Source: Pseudoalteromonas aurantia 208 (GTDB lineage: Bacteria; Pseudomonadota; Gammaproteobacteria; Enterobacterales; Alteromonadaceae). From it: a stretch of 64,000 nucleotides of DNA. The stretch spans positions 186,001 to 250,000 of the forward strand of contig NZ_AQGV01000009.1 of assembly GCF_014858725.1 (NCBI RefSeq), read 5' to 3'. The translations under genes and the position numbers were made by a program. Below the pieces are notes generated by a model. That model did no database searches. It saw nothing but the letters and a program-made list of their open reading frames with translations, and was not told the DNA's origin. Position 1 is the stretch's first letter. Every line of letters starts with the position of its first letter. Positions 26,691 to 37,744 of the stretch are shown here, piece after piece.

Positions 26691-27270
26691 TTATTGGTTA
26701 CATTCATTCACAAAAAAAACCGCGAACCCAAAAAAATTGAAACAAAAACGAAGAGCCGGAGAAAGCAAAAATAAAAAACAATGAAATTATTCACTTCTTC
26801 AGTTTGTATTTTTTCAAACACCTCAAAGACCATAAAAAAATTAAAACCATATAAATCAAGCCATTAATTAACAATCTTTAAATTTACATTTTTAAAGTTA
26901 CTTTTCAAACTGGTAAAATATGCCTTCCCCAAAAACGAACCTTTTAAAATAGTCAAAAATACATCCACATTAGGAATAATTAATTACACAAGAACAACCC
27001 AAAAAAGCAGATTTGAATTTATGAATTTGTTTTATTTTCTTTATCAAAATCTATAAAAATACGGATAATATAAGTGGTTTTAAATACCTCCTTACACGTG
27101 AAGCAATAATGTTATTTTTTGTAGTTTGATAAATACGAGTGTCGGGAGAATTAAATTACCGCGAAAAACTGAATAAAACTTATCTAAATTTCTTGTAAAA
27201 ACCTTCAACCTTTCATATTCAAAACATGCCTTACACCACTTATCATTTTTACTATATATAACGAACAAAT

Positions 27271-28466
27271 ATGAAATCCCTCAGTCTGTAAACACACGCT
27301 ATCGCCACAATATTTGCTTTAACTGAGTGTAGTGACGGTGCCAATGGCCGCGATGGCAGCAATGGTGTCCATGGTATAAGTGGCTAAAGGAGCATAGTAT
27401 TACAAACGCAATTAGCGGCGGGTGATACACAATGTTGGCTCGTGGCGTAAAATTGACTCCGGCATAGACATAAATCGTGACAGCATATTGAACAGCGATA
27501 AAATAACTGGCACCTCCTATGTTTGTAACCCAGATACTTCTGCAAACAGCGGCGTGCGATTGCCTTACTCAGTATTAAGAAGTGACCTTGACAACGGCAA
27601 TATTGCTGGCTCTACCTTTGAGGTACGCAACGGCGGCTATGGTTCTGAAGTGGATGATCACTCATCTCACAGATCGTGGCCCTAGCGCCACTTTCTCGGG
27701 TGAGCAAGGTAAAGGAAAATATTCCCAACGCCTGATTAAACACCGTACATTCGCTGATTTTAAGTACAAACAAACGGGTCAATTAAGTTGGTTAGAAATA
27801 TTTTTTAAAAGACAAAACGGGTAATTTCATCTGCGGTTTGCACAATAGCTCAGCATTGGGTGGCACGGGGGACACACCCTACGGTGCCAAAGTTGAAGTG
27901 ATCAGAAAAGATATAAATAAACCTTACTATAAAACGGCTAATCCAATTCGCATCGATGATTATGGCCTAGATGCAGAAGGTCTAGTAGCGATGAATGATG
28001 GAATATTTTGAACAAGCGACGAATATGGTCCACACATAGTGAATTATAGAATTAACATGTATAAGCCCATTCAATGACGAAACACGCAATCTACACTTCT
28101 TACCCGTAAAGTTCGGCAATCGCTGGGCAGACCGTGACATGGAAGGCCTAACTATCACATATGATGAAACAACACTCGTTGGGAGCATGCAATCTAGTCT
28201 TGATAACCCAAGGAAAAATAGCACCATTGTGACTCGTCTTGTTACCGTCAATATCGCTACGAGTGAGACTTCACAATACTTATATATAGACAAGAAAAAA
28301 CTATGATGGCCATGATATGGAGTTAATTTTATACCGTGATGATAGAGAGGTTGATCGAGGTATCCATATTAGGAAATATTTTCCTCGTGGCAGCTATCGA
28401 TTAACTCTGATAAACAATGGCGGCGGTACACGTGGCGGTATGCGTTACGAATACCGCGAAAATTAA
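27271..28466 (+). pseudogene. Decayed lipoprotein gene with phytase-like esterase domain
   Basis: A gene ruined by several lesions but readable across frames. It opens MKSLSL then, after a frame change, IATIFALTECSDG (a lipoprotein signal with Glu for the usual Gly before Cys), collagen-like Gly triplets (GANGRDGSNGVHG), and KIDSGIDINRD followed by TSYVCN. Later come IRIDDYGLDAEGLVAMNDG, a TGA at 28009-28011 where Trp is expected, TSDEYGPHIVNY, then in another frame RWADRDMEGLTIT and VGSMQSSLDNP. The order DAEGL...DEYGP...EGLT...MQSSL matches the esterase-like phytase family. The C-terminus (GGGTRGGMRYEYREN) ends at 28466. At least five frameshifts or stops are needed, so it is not functional. 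Confidence 0.75.
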
Positions 28467-28485
28467 TTTATATCACGCGGGCTAA

Positions 28486-29151
28486 TTAGGCCTGCGTATT
28501 AACAAGTTTAGGTTCTTGGCTTTTTAGGAAGTTAATCGCTTTCTCTTGATACTCTTGGAGAAAAGATTCTGAAGTAATTTTAGCCACTGTTTGCTGCTTC
28601 TTTTGAGCATTACCCAACACACCATGAAATGAGCGGTAGTTTTGTGCTTCCATTTGCCTAGCTTTATCTACACTTTGCTCAAAAAATTCAGGTATGCTTA
28701 TTTTCACATCAGGCTTAAAACCTTTTTTCAAAATTAATGCTATCTAAAGAACCTTTTACCCCCATCACATCATACCAAAACGTGTCACGTAAGCTCCCTG
28801 TATACCCACTCACCGTGCTATATTAGACTCCAACGTTCGGATTGCGTCAACAATACCGTTAAATTCATTGATAGACATATTCTCAAAATCAAAGCCTTCA
28901 GGATTAAGTAGGACATTGTATGGTGAACTGCTCGGCGCATCACCTGAAAATGCAGCAATAGAAACAGGCTCGTCAGATACTTGTTTCTCTTTGGTAACTT
29001 TAACCTGATTAGGCTCTGACTCCGTTTTTGCGGGCGCAGCAAGCGGTTGTATCGGTGTTGATGTTGGCGTATTCGTTGTTGATGCCGAGTGGATATTAAA
29101 TAAAAGCTCCTTATTGTACTGCCTTAGTATCGGCAGTATTCCTATTTTACT
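28486..29151 (-). pseudogene. Broken gene for an unrecognised protein
   Basis: Pieces of one protein lie in three frames on the minus strand. The first (29151-28810) is open and reads ILPILRQYNKELL, a Thr/Pro-rich stretch, then NPEGFDFENMSINEFNG, but it has no ATG, GTG or TTG start. It stops at 28812, while the neighbouring frame continues STVSGYTGSLRDTFWYDVMG and stops near 28730. The third frame supplies KKGFKPDVKISIPEFFEQ to the end (28486). Two frameshifts and a lost start explain this. An 81-residue ORF (28486-28731) can still be drawn at the 3' end, but it is probably a fragment. Family unknown. Confidence 0.6.
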
Positions 29152-29339
29152 TTAGCACATTGTGTTGGATTTTATGGCTGTTATACATCGGCTTGTTAAC
29201 CCATCTAAGCATGTTGCCGATTATGAGTCTATTTGTGTGCAACAGCACAAAGCACATTTTTTACAACACATGGGCGTTAAATCGATACCCTATGTAACTC
29301 CCCCCTAAAATGATAAGCTTTAGCAAATTCCAGACACAA

Positions 29340-29372
29340 AAAAAACCCTAACATCAAACTGTTAGGGTTTTT
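29340..29372 (-). terminator. groSL operon terminator
   Basis: Stem AAACCCTAACA/TGTTAGGGTTT with a 6-base loop and T-rich tail on the minus strand, about 30 bases after the groL stop. Confidence 0.85.
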
Positions 29373-29400
29373 TCTAAAAAGCGATTTGGGCCGACTTTTA

Positions 29401-31062
<1,662 letters not shown>

Positions 31063-31097
31063 CTAAATTTGAATGCTTTGAAAGTTGAAAAGTAGGG

Positions 31098-31385
31098 TTA
31101 GCCTACAATGCCTAAGATGTTGTCTTCACGCATGATCAGGTACTCTTGACCTTCGATCTTTTCAGTTTTTTCAACGTAAGAACCAAACAGTACTGTGTCG
31201 CCTGTTTTTACTTCTAGTGCTCTTACTTCGCCATTGTCTAAAACACGGCCGTTACCCACAGCAACCACTTCACCGCGTGTTGATTTTTCTGCAGCAGAGC
31301 CAGTTAATACAATACCACCAGCAGATTTTGTTTCTTCTTCAAGACGCTTGATGATTACACGGTCATGTAAAGGACGAATATTCAT
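31098..31385 (-). CDS. groS: Co-chaperonin GroES
   Basis: A 95-residue heptameric lid of GroEL. It starts [18 protein letters not shown], contains the mobile loop [19 protein letters not shown] that contacts GroEL, the roof hairpin [13 protein letters not shown] and ends [13 protein letters not shown]. First gene of the groSL operon; a sigma-32-like promoter lies at 31451-31479. TTAGGAGAACAAATTTT precedes the ATG. Confidence 0.98.
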   Translation of the reverse strand: MNIRPLHDRVIIKRLEEETKSAGGIVLTGSAAEKSTRGEVVAVGNGRVLDNGEVRALEVKTGDTVLFGSYVEKTEKIEGQEYLIMREDNILGIVG

Positions 31386-31450
31386 AAAATTTGTTCTCCT
31401 AACAGTTTCTGCACATAACAGAAAAAAAGTTCATTTTCAGTTGCCATCAT

Positions 31451-31479
31451 TAATGGGGATGGCATTTTTAAAATCCAAG
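31451..31479 (-). promoter_or_regulatory. Sigma-32-type heat-shock promoter of groSL
   Basis: On the minus strand CTTGGAT (31479-31473) is followed after 14 bases by CCCCATTA (31458-31451), close to the sigma-32 consensus CTTGAAA, 11-16 bases, CCCCATNT. It is placed about 65-95 bases upstream of the groS start. Confidence 0.75.
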
Positions 31480-31496
31480 TAAAAATTGTAATTTTT

Positions 31497-32003
31497 TTAA
31501 TCTTTTCGCTGATACTCGCCTTCAATTGTGCTTGATTGCTCTTGCACACCTTCCGTTTTATCAAACGATGATTGTGGTTGCTCAAATGGACTTTGTTGCG
31601 CATGATGCGAAAAGCCACCTTGCTGAGCTGACATTTTTGCATGCATTTGCGCACCAATTTGTTTCACCAGTGCATTCGCTAAATGCACTCGAATAGGGGG
31701 CGTTAATAACATAAAACCGATTACATCAGTCATAATCCCCGGCGTCATCAACAATACACCAGCGATGATCACACATAAGCCACTGAATAACTCACTTGCA
31801 GGCATTTGCCCTTGCGCCATTTGCCCTTGCACATTTGAGAATGCACTGAGACCTTGTTGTTTTACCAACTTGGCACCCAATACCGCAGTCAATACCACCA
31901 ATGCAATGGTTGCGACGCCACCAATAACATCGCTCACTTGAATCAACAACGCAATCTCTATAATGGGAACAACAATAAACAGCACAAATAAAATTCGAAA
32001 CAT
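31497..32003 (-). CDS. fxsA: FxsA family membrane protein
   Basis: A 168-residue inner-membrane protein. It begins MFRILFVLFIVVPIIEIALL, the typical FxsA opening with conserved Pro-x-x-Glu, and has a second hydrophobic unit (GLCVIIAGVLLMTPGIMTDVIGFMLL) with the PG-x-x-TD motif. The C-terminal 50 residues are Gln/His-rich and soluble. In E. coli FxsA affects exclusion of phage T7 by F plasmid; the molecular role is not known. It lies upstream of groS on the same strand, an arrangement common in gammaproteobacteria, but groS has its own promoter. Confidence 0.9.
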   Translation of the reverse strand: MFRILFVLFIVVPIIEIALLIQVSDVIGGVATIALVVLTAVLGAKLVKQQGLSAFSNVQGQMAQGQMPASELFSGLCVIIAGVLLMTPGIMTDVIGFMLLTPPIRVHLANALVKQIGAQMHAKMSAQQGGFSHHAQQSPFEQPQSSFDKTEGVQEQSSTIEGEYQRKD

Positions 32004-32403
32004 ACTTTCTCCTAATTCCTATGAAAGATAAATATGGGTGACAAGGTCTCATTTCAAGCCAGCGCAATCTGCTTGGGAATTTTGAGTCTATCCGCTACTA
32101 TGAAGCTGATTCAAACGACCCAAATATAATGTCTCTATGATGCCATATTTATGAGTATGATTTAACTCACTGTGTCTATCATATCCACATTCATATGCAG
32201 GCTTAATAAATAATTGATTTCATTCAATGTAAAAGGGAACATTTCTTTCACATTGAGGTCTGCCATAGATATGGCAAAAGTTAAGTAACACGCAATATAA
32301 CATCTGTGTTGTTACTCACACACAATCAGATAACATCACACCTTAATGCCAAGCATTCGCAATGTGCATAAGTCGTTACTGATATAGATGAGGTACTCAA
32401 TAA
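32004..32403. other. Intergenic region between divergent fxsA and dsbD
   Basis: 400 bases carrying the two outward promoters. No further gene, repeat or strong hairpin was seen. Confidence 0.5.
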
Positions 32404-34194
32404 ATGAGATTGTTGGTTTTTCTTTTTTCTTTACTGTGGTTACTGCCAGTACATGCATCAAATACTGTCTTGGATAGCTTACTTGCACCTAAGCAAGATA
32501 CGTTTTTACCCGTTGATGAAGCGTTCAAGTTTGACTTTGATCAACAAGGCAACATCCTGTTTATTGGCTGGGAAATTGAACCTGGTTACTACATTTATCA
32601 AAAAAAGATTGAAATTATAGCCAAAGAGGCGTCTATTTCAGTGCCTGAGCTCGCACCAGGTCAAGAGATTGAAGATGAATTTTTTGGCAGAACGCAAGTG
32701 TATTTTGATTCATTTTCAGTGGTATCTAAACTTAGTGCCATACAAGACAATGCTGTTGTTAAAATTCGCTATCAAGGCTGCGCCGAGGCTGGCTTATGCT
32801 ACCCACCAGAAGTCATCACTGTGCCACTTACACCGCTTTTGACTGAATCTGATGCAAACACCACGAACACAGCTCAGGAAGCGCCACTCAAGGACGCCAA
32901 CACTCTCACCAGTAGCGATGATTTATCATTTACGGAGCAACTCGCCCAACAAAGCTTTTTAACTAATTTGGCGATCTTTTTTGTGGTTGGTGTTGGCTTG
33001 GCATTTACACCCTGCGTTTTTCCTATGTTTCCCATTTTGTCGAGCTTAATTGCAGGACAACAAGGGCTATCAACTAAAAAGGCATTTCGATTATCATTTG
33101 TTTATATCCAAGGTATGGCTGTCACCTATGCCGCTTTGGGTTTAGTGGTTGCCGCACTGGGTGGTCAAGTGCAGGGTTATATACAACACCCCGCCGTGTT
33201 AATTAGTTTCAGCTTATTGTTCGTATTATTAGCCATGTCGATGTTTGGTTGGTACGAAATTAAACTACCCAGCGGTATGATGAATAGACTGACCTCTGTC
33301 AGTAACAAACAACAAGGCGGGAGCTATTTAGGTGTATTTTCTATGGGTGTATTATCTGGTTTAATCGCCTCACCTTGCACAACGGCGCCTTTGTCCGCTG
33401 CATTACTCTATGTTGCACAAAGTGGTGACTATGTTGTTGGCGGTGTAACCTTATATGTTCTAAGCCTAGGTATGGGGCTGCCCTTACTATTACTCGGTAC
33501 ATCAGGCGGTAAACTATTACCAAAAGCTGGCGGCTGGATGGAACAAGTCAAGACCCTGTTCGGATTTATCATGTTAGTGGTGCCATTGATCTTGCTTGAG
33601 CGTATTTTAGCGTTTGACACTATTTTACTCATGGCTGCAGGCTTAATGGCCGCAACAGCGCTGTATTTACATTATTGGCAAAGCACGCAAACCGCGGGCA
33701 AGCTCAAAACACTACTCTGGGCACTCGCAAGTGGTTTACTGCTAACAAGTGTATTAACAGCCAAGTACGTTGTGCTTCCGAGTCAAAATGCGTCAGTGCA
33801 ATCCACTGAAGTAGCCGGCAAAAAAGGATTTACCCTACTCGCTGATTTGGCAGCGCTTAAAGTTGCCACCAAAGAAGCAAACGATAACGGCCAAATTGCG
33901 ATGGTCGACTTGTATGCTGACTGGTGCGTAGCCTGTAAAGAATTTGAAAAATACAGTTTCCCTGCAGATAACGTCCAAGCTGAGTTTAAACATTTCTCGC
34001 TATTGAAACTTGATCTCACCGACACAAATGATACCAGCATTGAGATCATGGAAGAGTATACGGTATTCGGATTACCCAGCATTTTATTTTTCGACAAAGA
34101 TGGTAATGAAATGCCCGAACTACGAGTAACAGGCTTTTTAGGTGCCGATGAATTTTCTGCTCACTTAAAAAAAGTACGTAACGCGCTACAATAA
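32404..34194 (+). CDS. dsbD: Thiol:disulfide interchange protein DsbD
   Basis: A 596-residue protein that carries electrons from cytoplasmic thioredoxin to periplasmic DsbC/DsbG and cytochrome-c maturation. Signal peptide 1-18; N-terminal DsbD-alpha domain with the Cys pair in YQGCAEAGLCYPPEV; eight transmembrane helices in the middle with the redox Cys in FTPCVFPMFP and SPCTTAPL; C-terminal thioredoxin-like domain with DWCVACKEFEKY. Full length for the family. It has its own terminator (34202-34229). Confidence 0.97.
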   Translation: MRLLVFLFSLLWLLPVHASNTVLDSLLAPKQDTFLPVDEAFKFDFDQQGNILFIGWEIEPGYYIYQKKIEIIAKEASISVPELAPGQEIEDEFFGRTQVYFDSFSVVSKLSAIQDNAVVKIRYQGCAEAGLCYPPEVITVPLTPLLTESDANTTNTAQEAPLKDANTLTSSDDLSFTEQLAQQSFLTNLAIFFVVGVGLAFTPCVFPMFPILSSLIAGQQGLSTKKAFRLSFVYIQGMAVTYAALGLVVAALGGQVQGYIQHPAVLISFSLLFVLLAMSMFGWYEIKLPSGMMNRLTSVSNKQQGGSYLGVFSMGVLSGLIASPCTTAPLSAALLYVAQSGDYVVGGVTLYVLSLGMGLPLLLLGTSGGKLLPKAGGWMEQVKTLFGFIMLVVPLILLERILAFDTILLMAAGLMAATALYLHYWQSTQTAGKLKTLLWALASGLLLTSVLTAKYVVLPSQNASVQSTEVAGKKGFTLLADLAALKVATKEANDNGQIAMVDLYADWCVACKEFEKYSFPADNVQAEFKHFSLLKLDLTDTNDTSIEIMEEYTVFGLPSILFFDKDGNEMPELRVTGFLGADEFSAHLKKVRNALQ

Positions 34195-34201
34195 ACTCTC
34201 T

Positions 34202-34229
34202 AAAGGTTAAGCAAACGCTTAACCTTTTT
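34202..34229 (+). terminator. dsbD terminator
   Basis: Stem AAAGGTTAAGC/GCTTAACCTTT around an AAAC-type loop with a T run, 8 bases after the dsbD stop. Confidence 0.85.
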
Positions 34230-34401
34230 CCCTTCAAGCCTCTCTCATTAGACCAGTATTTTGCTGCTATTTACCCCGAACTCTCTATAATAGTCTGCGA
34301 ACGTGAGAAAAAGTTGCTATTTCTCGTTGAACAGCTTAAGTTAACTAACATCATAAGCTAAATTATTCGTTAGTTTTAAATTTAAGGGAATTTCACGCAT
34401 T

Positions 34402-34863
34402 ATGTCTACACAGTTAAAGATTTTAGTCTTAAATGGCCCAAACTTGAACATGCTAGGTCGCCGCGAGCCTCATAAATATGGTACGCAGACTTTAGACGAT
34501 ATTATGCAGCCCCTAACGAATTATGCACAGCAACAACATGTGACACTGACGCACCTGCAAAGCAATAGCGAAGCAGAGCTCATTAATGCAATACATGACG
34601 CTTGGCAAAACATTGATGCCATTATCATTAACCCAGCCGCTTTTACACATACCAGTATAGCGCTGCGCGATGCATTACTCAGTGTCTCGATACCTTTTTA
34701 CGAAGTGCATATTACGAATGTATATGCACGCGAATCCTTCCGTCATAAATCGTACTTTTCCGATGTGGCGCAGGGAGTAATATGTGGATTAGGCGCAATG
34801 GGCTATCACGCAGCGTTAACAGCAGCGATTAGCCAATTGCACAGCGAAAATAACTCAAATTAA
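34402..34863 (+). CDS. aroQ: 3-dehydroquinate dehydratase, type II
   Basis: A 153-residue dodecameric enzyme of the shikimate pathway that dehydrates 3-dehydroquinate. Motifs: [16 protein letters not shown] with the flexible active-site lid that follows (catalytic Tyr in HKYGT), [27 protein letters not shown] and the [18 protein letters not shown] block with catalytic His. It leads the aroQ-accB-accC operon, 19 bases before accB, an order conserved in gammaproteobacteria. Confidence 0.97.
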   Translation: MSTQLKILVLNGPNLNMLGRREPHKYGTQTLDDIMQPLTNYAQQQHVTLTHLQSNSEAELINAIHDAWQNIDAIIINPAAFTHTSIALRDALLSVSIPFYEVHITNVYARESFRHKSYFSDVAQGVICGLGAMGYHAALTAAISQLHSENNSN

Positions 34864-34882
34864 CTAACAGGCGGGTCATTGT

Positions 34883-35338
34883 ATGGATATTCGCAAGATC
34901 AAAAAACTTATCGAATTAGTAGAAGAATCAGGGATTGCTGAACTGGAAATCACTGAAGGTGAAGAATCAGTACGCATTAATCGCTTTAGCAGCGCACCTG
35001 TTGTTGCTGCACCGCAACAATTTGCTGCACCAGCTCCTGTGGCACCAGCTCCAGCTGCTACAGCCGCACCAGCAGTAGATGCTCCAGCTCCAGCTGCGCC
35101 TGCAGGTCATCAAGTTCTTTCGCCGATGGTTGGTACTTTCTATTCAGCCGCTTCCCCTGAAGCACCTTCATACGTTGAAGTAGGCACTAAAGTAAACGTT
35201 GGTGATACACTTTGTATCGTAGAAGCCATGAAAATGATGAACCAAATCGAAGCTGACAAAGCGGGTGTAGTTAAAGCGATCCTTGTAGCAAATGGCGACC
35301 CAATTGAATTCGACCAACCGCTATTCATCATCGAATAA
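34883..35338 (+). CDS. accB: Biotin carboxyl carrier protein of acetyl-CoA carboxylase
   Basis: A 151-residue protein. The N-terminal helix ([20 protein letters not shown]) is followed by an Ala/Pro-rich swinging linker (about 50-75) and a C-terminal biotinyl domain with [12 protein letters not shown], where the middle Lys is biotinylated. It carries carboxyl groups from AccC to the transferase for malonyl-CoA synthesis. It sits 24 bases before accC. Confidence 0.98.
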   Translation: MDIRKIKKLIELVEESGIAELEITEGEESVRINRFSSAPVVAAPQQFAAPAPVAPAPAATAAPAVDAPAPAAPAGHQVLSPMVGTFYSAASPEAPSYVEVGTKVNVGDTLCIVEAMKMMNQIEADKAGVVKAILVANGDPIEFDQPLFIIE

Positions 35339-35362
35339 TCACGCACTCAGAAGGCAAACGCT

Positions 35363-36706
35363 ATGTTAGATAAAGTAGTCATTGCAAACCGAGGTGAAAT
35401 TGCACTTCGTGTATTGCGTGCCTGCAAGGAACTTGGGATTAAAACTGTCGCTGTGCATTCTACAGCTGACCGTGATCTTAAGCATGTCTTGCTTGCAGAT
35501 GAAACCATTTGTATTGGTAAACCAGCAGCGACCGAAAGCTATTTAGACATTCCACGCATTATTGCAGCCGCAGAAGTAACTGATGCCGTCGCAATTCACC
35601 CAGGATACGGATTCTTATCTGAAAATGCTGATTTTGCAGACCAAGTTGAGCAAAGTGGTTTCATTTTCATCGGCCCGACAGGCGATACTATTCGCATCAT
35701 GGGTGATAAAGTTGCCGCGATTGAAGCGATGCGTAAAGCCGGAGTACCTTGTGTACCAGGCTCAGATGGTCCTTTAACGGAAGATCAAGAACGTAACGTT
35801 CAGATAGCCAAACGCATCGGTTACCCTGTTATCATCAAAGCCGCAGGCGGCGGTGGTGGTCGAGGTATGCGTGTGGTACGCAGCGAAGCTGAATTAATTG
35901 ATTCAATTGCTCTAACACAACAAGAAGCCAAGCAGTTCTTTGGTAATGGCATGGTTTACATGGAGAAATTCCTAGAGAACCCTCGTCACATCGAAGTACA
36001 AGTGCTGGCTGATGGCCAAGGTAATGCCGTTCATTTAGGTGAGCGCGATTGCTCAATGCAACGCCGCCATCAAAAGGTCGTTGAAGAAGCACCTGCACCA
36101 GGTATTACCGAAGAAATGCGCAAATTCATTGGCGAACGTTGTACGCGTGCATGTATTGAAATTGGCTATCGTGGTGCGGGAACTTTTGAGTTCTTGTATG
36201 AAAATGGTGAGTTCTATTTCATTGAAATGAATACGCGAATTCAAGTTGAGCACCCTGTTACTGAAATGGTGACTGGTGTCGACTTGATCAAAGAGCAGCT
36301 AAAAATTGCAGCGGGGCAACCTCTTTCATTTACTCAAGATGATGTGGTGATCCGTGGGCATGCTGTTGAATGTCGTATCAACGCAGAAGACCCTGATTCA
36401 TTTATTCCATCTCCAGGTAAAATCACACGATTCCATCCTGCTGGTGGGTTAGGGATCCGCTGGGATAGTCATATATACGCAGATTACACTGTACCACCGC
36501 ATTATGACTCTATGATTGGTAAGCTTATCACTTATGGCGAAAACCGCGATGTGGCTATTGCACGTGCACGCAATGCGTTAAATGAGCTTGTGATTGACGG
36601 TATCAAAACCAATACGCCATTGCATAAGAAAATATTGGCTGATGAAAACTTCCATAATGGTGGCACTAACATCCATTATTTAGAGAAGAAACTCGGTATT
36701 GCCTAA
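35363..36706 (+). CDS. accC: Biotin carboxylase subunit of acetyl-CoA carboxylase
   Basis: A 447-residue ATP-grasp enzyme that carboxylates biotin on AccB using bicarbonate and ATP. It starts [20 protein letters not shown]; has the glycine-rich ATP loop [45 protein letters not shown] and the metal/active-site region [16 protein letters not shown]. Length is typical. A terminator follows at 36718-36748. Confidence 0.98.
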   Translation: MLDKVVIANRGEIALRVLRACKELGIKTVAVHSTADRDLKHVLLADETICIGKPAATESYLDIPRIIAAAEVTDAVAIHPGYGFLSENADFADQVEQSGFIFIGPTGDTIRIMGDKVAAIEAMRKAGVPCVPGSDGPLTEDQERNVQIAKRIGYPVIIKAAGGGGGRGMRVVRSEAELIDSIALTQQEAKQFFGNGMVYMEKFLENPRHIEVQVLADGQGNAVHLGERDCSMQRRHQKVVEEAPAPGITEEMRKFIGERCTRACIEIGYRGAGTFEFLYENGEFYFIEMNTRIQVEHPVTEMVTGVDLIKEQLKIAAGQPLSFTQDDVVIRGHAVECRINAEDPDSFIPSPGKITRFHPAGGLGIRWDSHIYADYTVPPHYDSMIGKLITYGENRDVAIARARNALNELVIDGIKTNTPLHKKILADENFHNGGTNIHYLEKKLGIA

Positions 36707-36717
36707 TTTCATCACCC

Positions 36718-36748
36718 TAAAAAGCCAGCTCTGATGCTGGCTTTTTTG
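36718..36748 (+). terminator. accBC operon terminator
   Basis: Stem AAAAAGCCAGC/GCTGGCTTTTTT with a short loop, about 12 bases after the accC stop. Confidence 0.88.
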
Positions 36749-36829
36749 TTTTAAAAACCGGTATTACGCTGAAATTGAAGAAAAATTAACCGTTTGATTT
36801 ACAGATAGTTAAATTTATTACATTTACTA

Positions 36830-36858
36830 GTGACAAGGCTTTTAAAAGTTTTTATACT
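36830..36858 (+). promoter_or_regulatory. Sigma-70 promoter of the tRNA gene
   Basis: GTGACA (36830-36835), a 17-base spacer and TATACT (36853-36858), followed by a GC-rich discriminator GCACCCCGC that is typical of stringently controlled stable-RNA promoters. Confidence 0.7.
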
Positions 36859-36922
36859 GCACCCCGCTTGATAACACTTTCAAGCGAAATAAAATATGAT
36901 TAATCTAAATCGTATTGTCTAT

Positions 36923-36999
36923 GGCCCCTTAGCTCAGTTGGTTAGAGCACACGACTCATAATCGTTAGGTCCCCAGTTCGAGTCTGGGAGGGGCCACCA
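36923..36999 (+). tRNA. ileX: tRNA-Ile2 (anticodon CAU, read as lysidine-modified)
   Basis: A 77-base cloverleaf with encoded CCA. Acceptor arms GGCCCCT/AGGGGCC pair perfectly, the D-loop contains AGTTGGTTAGAG, the anticodon stem-loop is CGACTCATAATCG with CAT, and the T-arm CCCAG-TTCGAGT-CTGGG. The body resembles E. coli ileX (same GGCCCCTTAGCTCAGT opening) rather than elongator or initiator tRNA-Met, so after TilS modification it should read AUA as isoleucine. This identity assignment is by memory of the E. coli sequence. Confidence 0.9.
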
Positions 37000-37397
37000 T
37001 TTCAAAATATTTACCTCCCTCTAGTAACACATACTGATTAATTCAAACCAGTTATCTTTGTATTTAACTATTGATTGGTGAACATGATATCTAGCATGTC
37101 AAAAAATACAGTTTCGCACACTTTCCAAATACCGTTAACCTATACCAACATGAGTAATTTACCCTTCTTAACGCTGGTGGATTAACTCGCGATGTCGTTA
37201 TTTTAAAGCGCCACCTCAAAACTAATGATCCCTTGCTATAAGATACTTCTACATAACCACGATATACCCATGAACATACTTTCCATCACCTCCTGCTTTA
37301 CAACATAGCACTAGAGTCCCTTGCCCCACATGACATAGAGCATAATTCATGACATTCTAAACTCAGTATTTCACTAAAACTATCGAAGGCAAGTACC
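37000..37397. other. Intergenic region between tRNA and small peptide gene
   Basis: 398 bases with no supported ORF; the promoter of the small peptide gene must be here. Nothing else recognised. Confidence 0.4.
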
Positions 37398-37517
37398 ATG
37401 AACATACTATCAAAAGAAACACTGAGTAAAGTAATGGGTGGATCAAATAACCCACACTCCGCACCAACACTACCTGCCAAAGGGGGTTCATCGGCTCCTC
37501 CATGGGGCCGATACTAA
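37398..37517 (+). CDS. 39-residue double-glycine-leader peptide with Pro/Ser-rich core
   Basis: A short ORF: leader MNILSKETLSKVMGG, then a core of 24 residues beginning SNNPHSAPTLPAKGG and ending APPWGRY. The leader fits the class II bacteriocin/microcin leader pattern (L-S-x-x-x-L-x-x-V-x-GG) very well, with hydrophobic residues at the right spacing before GG. The core has no Cys but is rich in Pro, Ser and Gly, with a terminal aromatic/Arg tip. AAGGCAAG stands 6-9 bases before the ATG, and a hairpin follows at 37555-37590. It differs from the two Cys-rich peptides in this window. No C39 transporter is adjacent. Coding status is probable but unproven. Confidence 0.55.
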   Translation: MNILSKETLSKVMGGSNNPHSAPTLPAKGGSSAPPWGRY

Positions 37518-37554
37518 GCAGCATGGTTAATGCCAAAAACTGGCAATCACTTAG

Positions 37555-37590
37555 GGCTTCTTAAAAACCATTACGATAAAAGAAGCCTTT
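37555..37590 (+). terminator. Possible terminator of the small peptide gene
   Basis: GGCTTCTT/AAGAAGCC, an 8-bp stem with a 17-base loop, followed by TTTATA. The loop is long and the T-tract short, so termination would be weak. Confidence 0.4.
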
Positions 37591-37744
37591 ATACAAAATG
37601 ACAAAAATCAGCTGAGCTACCAGCCTTTACTGAGCTGAATGAGTACACAATAAAAGTACGAGGTAGATATATGCCGCCCCTATTTTAAATCATCACAAAA
37701 TCATCGATTACCAGTAACTCAGAGCGAAATTTAGCAGACTTTGT

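Larger units (their letters stand above)
26332..27270. other. AT-rich upstream region of the biosynthetic operon
   Basis: 939 bases with no supported ORF, unusually A/T rich. It contains three dyads listed separately (26406-26430, 26624-26654, 26675-26690) and presumably the operon promoter, which I could not place with confidence. The right end abuts a decayed plus-strand gene. Confidence 0.6.

Noticed and set aside
29174..29308. 44-codon frame (MAVIHRLVNPSKHVADYES...)
   Set aside because: No ribosome site, no recognisable family and a location between a pseudogene and groL; probably chance or a gene remnant.
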